From assembly GCF_012489685.1 (NCBI RefSeq), contig NC_080043.1, positions 61,063,920 to 61,127,919 on the forward strand: 64,000 bases of DNA, in the 5' to 3' direction. Shown here piece by piece: positions 57,115 through 64,000 of this stretch. The DNA is from Lotus japonicus (Eukaryota; Streptophyta; Magnoliopsida; Fabales; Fabaceae). The position numbers were made by a program, and so were the translations under genes. Under the pieces are notes generated by a model. It was not told the origin of the DNA, searched no databases, and worked only from the letters and a program-made list of their open reading frames with translations. Within the stretch, counting starts at the first letter, position 1, and each line of letters opens with the position of its first letter.

Positions 57115-57783
57115 TTCTCCCAGAATTTTGACCCAGTAGGTTTTAATTATTGGGACTACATCAGGGCTTGGGATAATACAATCCTTGGCCTTCAAAACAA
57201 AAATCTAAAACATTCTTGGCTCATTTATTTCAAATGGACCAACAAATACTCTTTTCCAAATTGGTTTCATTCATGGTGGAGCTTCTTTGGACCAACTACT
57301 GAAATTTTTCCCTCTGAAGTTCTTGAGGGATACAATCACTTCCTTAAACACTGGAACAAAGAGTTAAACAATTATCCTGATTGTTTAAACTTTTATACAA
57401 TCTTTTCCCTTTCATGGGTATTTTCTTGGCGTTATGGTCTTAAGACCAAGACCCAACCAATCCTCTTCAAACATGCTCTCATCAAATGGTGGAAGATCTT
57501 TGATGCTTCAAAAGCCTACAAAGAAAATGTGAGCCAATGGTTCAAGACCAATTAGAAATGTCTCAAGCATGCAAGTCCGCAAACCAGCTTCTTGCTAAAT
57601 CAGAAGGCCCACATCACAGCGGCCCTTGCAGGAGCTTCAACAGAAGAAGACTTGCTGAAAAAACTTCAAACTGCTCTTCAATTATTGAAAGAGCCAAATG
57701 AGCAGGCCTCATCCTCAAAGGCCCCCCAGCACAAAATCTCCGAGCAATCCTCTTTCGGGTCGGATTTTGTCCAAACCTCATAA
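57115..57783 (+). pseudogene. Pararetrovirus second ORF, C-terminal fragment
   Basis: Open from 57115 without an ATG, Trp/Phe-rich (FHSWWSFFGP, FSLSWVFSWRYG), with a TAG at 57553-57555, then open again in the same frame to 57783. The second part is Glu/Leu-rich (STEEDLLKKLQ) and Ser-rich. I do not recognise a domain. By position before the promoter and PBS it should be the last viral ORF, and probably the other end of the ORF that begins on the minus strand at 59892 (inference). Confidence 0.45.
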
Positions 57784-58451
57784 TCAAGTGATGATGACTT
57801 CTGCTAAGTTTTGTCGTCTTGTAATCATTTGATGTTGTAATAATTCAATCTAAATTATTGTAATCTACTGTAGCAACAGTAAAACTTTTTACTGTAGCAA
57901 ATAGTGCCCGTCAAATAGTACCGGCCACCGGAACTATTCAACCGGAACTATTCAAAACAGTGCTCAAATTTTTCTTTAAATAGGCTTCTTCTGAGCTTTG
58001 TTAGGCAGAGTTTGGATAGAGAGTTTAGATACACAAAGATAGAGAAACACTTGAGAGTCGAGCGATTGTAAGCTACTTCTCTCTGTTTTTCCTTCTTTCA
58101 ATCTTTCTTTAAAAGCTTTCCTTCTGTAATCTTTTATTATATATATTATCAATCTTGTTCAAGTTTTGTTTATGGAAGGCTGAGCCTCCTCTTTTATTTA
58201 TTTATTTTCTGCACATTTATATTTCCTGTAATAAGCCCCTGCAAGGTGGCGTCCTACTTCTCTTAATCCTCTTCTCATCCCCCTCCTTTTTGTTCAAGTT
58301 TTATGATTCTGTTTATGGAAGGCTGAGCCTCCTTTTAATTTCTGTCTTTTAATTTTTGCCATTTAATTTTCTGCAATAAGCCCCTGCAAGGTGGCGTCCT
58401 ACTTCTCTTAATCCTCTTCTCATCCCCCTCCTTTTGCTTCCGAACCCCTCT
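57784..58451 (+). promoter_or_regulatory. Pararetrovirus promoter and leader
   Basis: TTTAAATA at 57975-57982 is a TATA candidate. Upstream are short repeats (ctgtagcaa and accggaactattca, each twice). Downstream is a leader with a 143-bp direct duplication (58167-58309, 58310-58440). It ends at the PBS. Transcription of the pregenomic RNA would start shortly after the TATA box. Confidence 0.45.
58167..58440 (+). repeat. Two-copy direct duplication in the viral leader
   Basis: tgtttatggaaggctgagcc begins copies at 58167 and 58310. Both share aataagcccctgcaaggtgg and ctcttctcatccccctcc. The middle parts differ. Confidence 0.75.
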
Positions 58452-58463
58452 TGGTATCAGAGC
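58452..58463 (+). promoter_or_regulatory. Initiator-Met tRNA primer-binding site
   Basis: TGGTATCAGAGC, the minus-strand DNA primer site shared by caulimovirids and many LTR retroelements. No LTR end (CA) immediately precedes it, and no LTR is found nearby, which favours a pararetrovirus. Confidence 0.7.
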
Positions 58464-58871
58464 CTGATGGGGAAGTAGGAACATGTTAATTAAGTTAGAT
58501 ATAAGTTGTTTATCTGCTTTGTTCTTACATAATTAAGCACTATGGTAACGGATCCAGACTGGTAGTACACTTTTGAACTAAACTAAAATGAAAACCTTTC
58601 TTGAAGATCTTCTAGGATTATTACTATTCAGACTTATGATCATATCTGCAGCGGAGGCATTAAGGCAGTAAGTCCCTGTGTGGCGGTAAGTCTATATTTG
58701 GGCCATACTACAAATATGATATTTTATTTCTGAATATTTTTAATGTCCTTGTTTAGTTTCTTTTTGTGGTGGCTTAAGTCTGATCCAGATCCATACTGCT
58801 CAACTATTAAGAACAACCCAGAGCATAACTTATATTTCTAATTTATTTATCTATTTCTATAGAACCAGGTG

Positions 58872-59036
58872 ATGGCGATGATACTTATGGGTGAGGAAGA
58901 TTTGTCTTTCTTGATGCTTCGCTCTTTTTCCTCCAAGCTTTCTTTCAAATCTTCTCAGCCCTCTTCTTCTTCTATCGATCATCATCATCAATCCAATCAA
59001 TTAAAATTGGTACCAAACTCTTCCCAAATCATCTAG
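58872..59036 (+). pseudogene. Possible start of the first viral ORF, truncated
   Basis: 54 codons from ATG 58872 (MAMILMGEEDLSF, then Ser-rich). It is cut at 59003, where the inverted-repeat arm begins, and stops at 59034. It lies ~410 bp after the PBS, a reasonable place for the first ORF. No domain visible, so assignment is by position only. Confidence 0.3.
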
Positions 59037-59376
59037 ATCCCATTCATCCAAACAAAACCCAAAGGTTCTATGAGTTCATTTTGGTTGACACAAACAGTGT
59101 AGAAATCAAACATTTTAGGGACAAACTTGATAACTCCCTAATTACCCATTCTACACTACAAATTCTCCGTGTCCTTCGTCCCACTGACTTTGGACCAGTG
59201 GGACGAAGGACACGGAGAATTTGTAGTGTAGAATGGGTAATTAAGGAGTCAAGTTTGTCCCTAAAATGTTTGATTTCTACACTGTTTGGGTCAACCAAAA
59301 TGAACTCATAGAATCTTTGGGTTTTGTTTGGATGAATGGGATCTAGATGATTTGGGAAGAGTTTGGTACCAATTTT
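59003..59376. repeat. Near-perfect inverted repeat (184/181-bp arms, 9-nt loop)
   Basis: Left arm 59003-59186, loop ACTTTGGAC 59187-59195, right arm 59196-59376. The arms differ by one 3-bp indel and a few substitutions. Both arms are copies of the same part of the viral second ORF, each in the coding sense away from the outside toward the loop. RNA across it would form a long hairpin. Confidence 0.92.
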
Positions 59377-59892
59377 GTTGGCCAGGCTAACTCCTCCAGA
59401 GTTGTCCCACCATTCTGGTTCGATGAGGGTTTGGAATCTCATAATTATTTTAGTCAAGTAACCGGAGTTTGGGTTAGGCTGACTAGATTGGGCAACAACA
59501 ACAGGTTTTTTCCCGTAATGAGTTGCTAGGTTATTGGTTTTTTCATTAATGGATTGGAGGGATAGGAGATCTTGGTCCTCATCTTCATCAGCGATGCTGG
59601 CCCAAGTCTTCTTTGGGAGATTGATAAGGCCTTGGGGGACCTCATTCAGGCCTGACTGTTGAAAGGCAAGAAGTGTTTCGATTGGCAAAGCATAATCTGC
59701 TTTGGTTTGTTTGGGTTGAGGTGATTGGGTTTGAGCAGTGGGCTCAGTTTTGTGGACAGTTTTTTGGACAGTGGGTCCAGATTGATGGGCAGTAGGCCCA
59801 GATAAGATTAAAGAGTCAGAGATTACAATACCTTTGCTCTTTTCTTTGCTTTTGCCTCTTCCTCGGGAGGAGGAGGAGCCTCTGGAGGCCAT
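59196..59892 (-). pseudogene. Pararetrovirus second ORF, N-terminal part
   Basis: From ATG 59892, one base after the TAA of the RNase H frame (59894-59896), a tight spacing suggesting reinitiation. About 232 codons of viral sequence remain before the inverted-repeat loop. A basic Ser/Arg/Lys-rich start (SSSSRGRGKSKEKSKG), Pro/Thr/Gln-rich linker and LPKKTWASIADEDEDQD follow. Function unknown. An upstream in-frame ATG at 59919 would overlap the RNase H frame. Continuation past the loop is an artefact of the palindrome. Confidence 0.5.
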
Positions 59893-59893
59893 T

Positions 59894-60235
59894 TTATGAT
59901 CTTCCCTGCAAATACTCACGAGTAAGAAAATCAGGGAGAGAATTTGAAGAACCTTTTATGTATTCTATTTCAAAGTCAAAAACGCTTAAAATAGCTTGCC
60001 ATCTGGCAAAGATATGTTTTGAAGCTAGATTTTTGACATCTTTTTGCAAAATCTCTTTGGCAGATTTACAGTCCACACGGACCAAGAATTTTTGATTAAT
60101 CAAATCATATTGGAATTTTGAAATAGATAAAACGATTGCTAAAACTTCTTTTTTAACAGTAAAATAATTCTGCTGTGCAGGGTTCCAATGTTTTGAAGTA
60201 AAAGCAATAATTTGTTCTTTGTCAAAAACTTTGTT
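59894..60235 (-). pseudogene. Pararetrovirus RNase H, C-terminal part
   Basis: Minus-strand frame with VRVDCKSAKEIL (Asp of the fold), a HIFARWQAILSVF block and SNSLPDFLTREYL, the last acidic position. It belongs to the polyprotein but is in another frame, so a frameshift lies near 60222-60240. It ends at 59894. Confidence 0.75.
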
Positions 60236-63200
60236 TCAAAATACCACCAAAGCCAATATCAGAGGCATCAGTTTCAATAATCTTGAAGGCTTGAGGATTT
60301 GGAAGATAAAGACATGGGAGATTTTTGACACGACGTTTGATTTGCTTGACCACGTTGGTATGAATATCAGACCAAGGTGGAGGATCCTTCTTGAGTCTAT
60401 CATGAAGGGGCTTGATTATAGTACTGAGTTGGGGACAGAAGTCCGCAACATAATTGAGACATCCCAAGAACCTTTGTAATTGGGTTTTGTCTATGATTTG
60501 ATCAGGAAATTTGTCTGTGAACTCAATAGCTCTATTGATGGGGATAATTGTTCCTTGATGGATATTGTGACCAAGGAACCTGATTTTGGTTTGAAACAAA
60601 CTGACTTTTTTTTTAGATACTGCCAGTCCATTCTTCTTGATGATGGAAATGAAGGTATTGAGGTGTTTGAAGTGTTGATCAATAGATTGAGAAAAGATTA
60701 GAACATCATCAATATAAACGATTGTGAATTTAGAATAAGGATTGAAGATTTCATTCATAATTCTCTGAAATTCAGAAGGGGCATTCTTAAGACCAAAAGG
60801 CATAACGTTCCACTCATATTGTCCGAAGGGGACAGTAAAAGCGGTTTTATACCTATCCTTTTCCTGTAATTGGATTTGCCAGAATCCAGACTTCATGTCG
60901 AACTTTGAAAAAATCTTAGCGTCATGTAATCTGGCTAGGAGATCTTTTTTGTTGGGGATAGGATACCTAATCCAACAAAGAGCTTGGTTGAGAGGCTTGT
61001 AGTTGATAACGAGCCTGGGGGTTCCTCGTTCTATCTCAGCCTGTTTATTGACATAGAAGGCTGCGCAGGACCAGGGACTCTTACTTCTACGAATCAGATT
61101 TTTCTGCAGAAGGTCGTTGATTTCTTTTTGGCAAAAATGAAGAAGTTCTTCATTCATTTGGATTGGCCTAGCTTTAGTAGGGATTTGTTTGTCAGAAAAA
61201 TCTTTCTCATAAGGAAGTTCAACCATATGGCTCTTCCTTTCCCAAAAAGCATTAGGTAGATCAGAACAAATGCTGGACTGAATGTTTTCTAAAATATTTT
61301 CAATCCTTGATTTGACAACGGGTTGTTGTAATTGAACCTCAATATTTTTGTAAGAGATTTCTTCCTTGAGGAAATTGATTTGCTTCTCCTTGTAAGATAT
61401 AATGTTTAGGGTCTTAACAAAGGGAGGTTTGGAGAATTTAAAAGTGATTGGCTGCCCAAGATGCTGGACAGTGATGCCTTTTTCATCAGTGTTGTAAGGG
61501 AAGAGCTTTTTTATGAAAGGCGTCCTAATGATAACTTTGTGGGTTAGATTCCTGACTAAAAGAAAGGAAGTTTCAATTTCAAGACTATCATTTTTGACAA
61601 TAGCCGATGGGATCTTATATTTGATTATAAGTTTAGAACCTTCAGCAGCACTGAGTTTCTCAGTTGTTTTTTCAAAATATCTGGTGGGAATGAGTCCCTC
61701 AGAAATACAACTGGAATCAGCACCAGTGTCAAAAAGTGCTGGAGTTTCTAAAATAAAATCTCCTATAATGATCTTAATGTTGATATAGAATTTCTGGATG
61801 ATGACATGGTTAATAATTTCCAGAAAATCACCAACATCGTTGTTAGGAGCACGATTGGAAGTTGATGAAGAACTTGAAGAACTATCTCCATCAGAATTTT
61901 CTTCAGTCAGTTTTTCTAAGATAAGTTGCTGACTGGTTTGGATTTGTTTAAGGCTTTTAACCTCAGCCTTAAGGGTATGGACTTCGGATTGAAGGTCTTG
62001 AATAGTAACAGGCTTGACAGTAGATTTTTCAAGACGCTTGAAGGTATCTCTGAGATTGAATTTATTGGTAGTAATGGGACTTTTGGGAGGCCTATCTTCA
62101 AGAGTAGATTTGAGGCGTTCCAAGTAGATTTTCTTCTCATCAGGATCAAGGATAGAATTAATGGCCCTGAAGAGTAAGTCTTGCTCATTGGTCAAGGTAT
62201 TGATGGAAGATGATGATTGATCATCATTCTGAATTTGACTCAGGTCTTCAAAGACCTCGGAGTCCGAGGGGGCAGATTCTTCATCAGAAGTTTGAATGAG
62301 GAGATTATTGATTTTGTCTTCAATTTCAGGCTCAAGATGAAGCTCAGAGATTCTCCTTTTGAGCCTGCAATACCTGCTAATATGGCCTGGTTTGCCACAG
62401 TTATAACAGGTGACGTCTTTTCCTTGAGAGGGTCTATTCTCAGGAGAAATTTTTGAAGCTTGCGCAGAATGGGGTTTAGATCTAGGTTTGGGTTTCCTAT
62501 GATCGTTTCTGCTAGATCTCCTTCTCCATTGCTGTTTAGGAGGATCCTGCTTTCTAGGTTTAGGTTTCTTGGGGCAACCTTGAATACCAAACTGTTCGCA
62601 GAAGGTACCCAAGTCTCTGCGATTTTGAGATTTCTCCTTGGTGAGTTGCTGTTGAATTTTGTCATCTTGACAGATTTTAAGAGCAACCCTTTGAATGATA
62701 GCTATGAGCTGGCCATAGCTAAGAGTTTGATAGGGGATTTCTCCCCCAGGATTTTGGCTTCTAAGTTTTTCACGAACTTTGTCGCCAAAAGATTTAGGAA
62801 GACCTGCCAGGAACTTCTCTTTCCAGAAGGCCTGTTGACTATCTTCACGGGTGTAGACTCTGGTCAAGAAGGTATCCTTATACCATCTAAAATCACCCAA
62901 AGATTTGCATTTGAGATTAGACAGAAGATCACCAGATCTGTCTTTGATGAGGGAAGGATCTCCAACAAAATGTTGGGCTATGATGAAGATTAAAGAGTTA
63001 ACTGCATCCGAAATGAGTTTGCCATCTTCAACAATAGGATTACCCTCGTCATCAGTTTTGACGGCAGTCAAGATTTGATTCTTCTCATCTTCAGTGAGAT
63101 AATTATCCCACCAACCTTTGAGTTGGCCACAGAAACCAGCGACCAAGATTTCGACAATAAGGGATTCAGGACAATTGTTGGAGGTTTCATAAGCAGTGGC

Positions 63201-64000
63201 AACCATGGTCATATTTTGGAGGATTTTGGTGATGCCATACTCATTTTCACCATCAATGTTCCATTCATAGACATTGTTGGCGCTAAAGCTTTTGAAATTT
63301 GAAGAATCCTTTTCTTCTAATAGGAGATCAGGAGTGGTGGCTCTAGGGTAATAGAGTTTGGTTTCCTTCCTCCACTGATTCCTAGAATTGTGAATGACTG
63401 GGTTGACGACAGGAATACTCCTGACAGATTGATCATCGGATTCTCTTTCTTCGATGTTGTTCAACGAAGAAGTAGAAGGATTACGCGTAGAACTTCTACG
63501 GATTACAGGTTCAGGAGCTGCTGTTGGAGGAGCAGGAGCAGAGACTGCTACTGGGGTAGTAGCAGGAGATTCAGGAACTACTTGATTGAGAAGCTTAAGT
63601 TGCTCCACAACCTTTTGGAGAAGTTCATTGTCAGATTCATTTTTGGCACGAAGAGATTGAGCCGAGTGCCTAGCACGGCTACTGATTTGGAAAGGCTTGA
63701 ATAGAGGCTTTTCCAGTTGACATCCTTTAGGGATATCAGGAGGAGAGGAAGAGGAAGGTTCAATCTTGACCTTTCCTTTTTCTTTCTTAGAAGAATCACT
63801 CGCTTGAGATTCTCCAAGAGTCTGAAGATACTTGTTGGTATAATTGGCTTGTTCCATGAGATCTTTGATGTCTTTGCTGGTTACATCACCTTCTCCTTCT
63901 CTGGTCTTGAAGGGAGAAGCTAAGACAGGTGCAGATTGAGCTCCTTTAAGGAAGAAAGGAGTTTTAGGAGGTAAGTTTGAGAGGGTTTCTTTGCCATCCT
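60222..64000 (-). pseudogene. Pararetrovirus polyprotein: capsid, protease, RT, start of RNase H
   Basis: Minus-strand frame open from the window edge (64000) to 60222, over 1250 codons; ATG 63857 is internal. Order seen: NYTNKYLQTLGE near 63830, a Ser/Pro-rich linker, capsid-like region, basic stretch, zinc knuckle CYNCGKPGHISRYC (62367-62408), aspartic protease LFDTGADSS (~61740), RT with KSPWSCAAFYV, FDMKSGFWQI and YIDDVLIF (~60710), then ETDASD of RNase H. The motifs fit Caulimoviridae, in the style of single-polyprotein petuvirus/florendovirus types, where a movement domain would lie right of 64000. Genus is uncertain. One frameshift near 60222 breaks it. Confidence 0.8.

Larger units (their letters stand above)
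57115..59002 (+). mobile_element. Endogenous pararetrovirus (Caulimoviridae), plus-strand segment
   Basis: Contains, in order, the end of a viral ORF, an intergenic promoter-like region, a leader with a duplication, an initiator-Met PBS (58452-58463) and a short ORF start. That is the layout around the genome origin of a caulimovirid. It joins the minus-strand segment at the inverted repeat 59003-59376. The left edge at ~57115 is where the ORF sequence begins after AT-rich DNA. Confidence 0.6.

Noticed and set aside
58452..58463. PBS as evidence of an LTR retrotransposon
   Set aside because: No LTR ending in CA precedes it and no matching LTR was found; surrounding sequence and the opposite-strand RT fit a caulimovirid.
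59081..59311. Plus-strand 76-codon ORF
   Set aside because: It is the left arm of the inverted repeat plus its mirror image, not an independent gene.
60480..63923. Several plus-strand ORFs over the viral polyprotein
   Set aside because: All lie antisense to a clearly conserved minus-strand frame and show no domains.

Overview
This window reads as repeat-dense dicot nuclear DNA, most likely from a legume. The legume guess rests on the envelope-like 'putative plant transposon protein' ORFs next to SIRE1-like LTR and PPT sequence, a combination I associate with Fabaceae. It is an inference, not a proof. I see no intact conserved host protein-coding gene. Nearly all recognisable coding sequence is transposon or endogenous pararetrovirus.

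Layout. 1-2118: 3' part of an autonomous Helitron (Pif1-like helicase, hairpin, CTAG end), its helicase ORF split by a 366-bp TRIM on the minus strand. 2151-2235: tRNA-derived SINE head. 2995-~7880: 5'-truncated Ty1/copia element with stops and frameshifts, with a SINE inside the RT active-site region. 8041-9358: simple and tandem repeats. 9367-11659: 5'-truncated LINE, minus strand. ~12230-13139: Tekay-type LTR fragment. 13520-17673 (continuing at 39744): two SIRE-like envelope-type ORF copies in opposite orientation, with a minus-strand LTR between them.

17674-39738: a Ty3/gypsy Tekay/Del-type chromovirus (called G1) with ~4-kb LTRs, flanked by CAACC target duplications and lacking gag and protease. 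Its LTRs carry three younger insertions, each with its own 5-bp duplication: G2 at 18438-22177 (GATCT), G3 at 30641-33611 (AACAC) and G4 at 34478-38542 (AGTTG). A recombinant LTR piece follows at 39828-42049. Another solo LTR, G6, lies on the minus strand at 44676-48711 (TCTTC). 42050-44670 and 48717-57114 are AT-rich intergenic DNA with satellites, Helitron tails, a candidate decayed spliced locus and a foldback repeat. 57115-64000: a rearranged endogenous caulimovirid in two opposed segments that meet at a ~184-bp near-perfect inverted repeat.

The two most unusual points are these. Several diverged Tekay LTRs share a reading frame for an acidic Ser/Asp-rich protein that begins at a conserved CAG-ATG about 100-140 bp downstream of a TATA-like stretch; it would be the first ORF of the LTR transcript, and the G6 copy is intact (158 codons). 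Second, the pararetrovirus inverted repeat could fold into a long hairpin RNA. The TRIM, whose LTR and primer-binding region together carry Pol III A- and B-box matches, is a third candidate worth testing.
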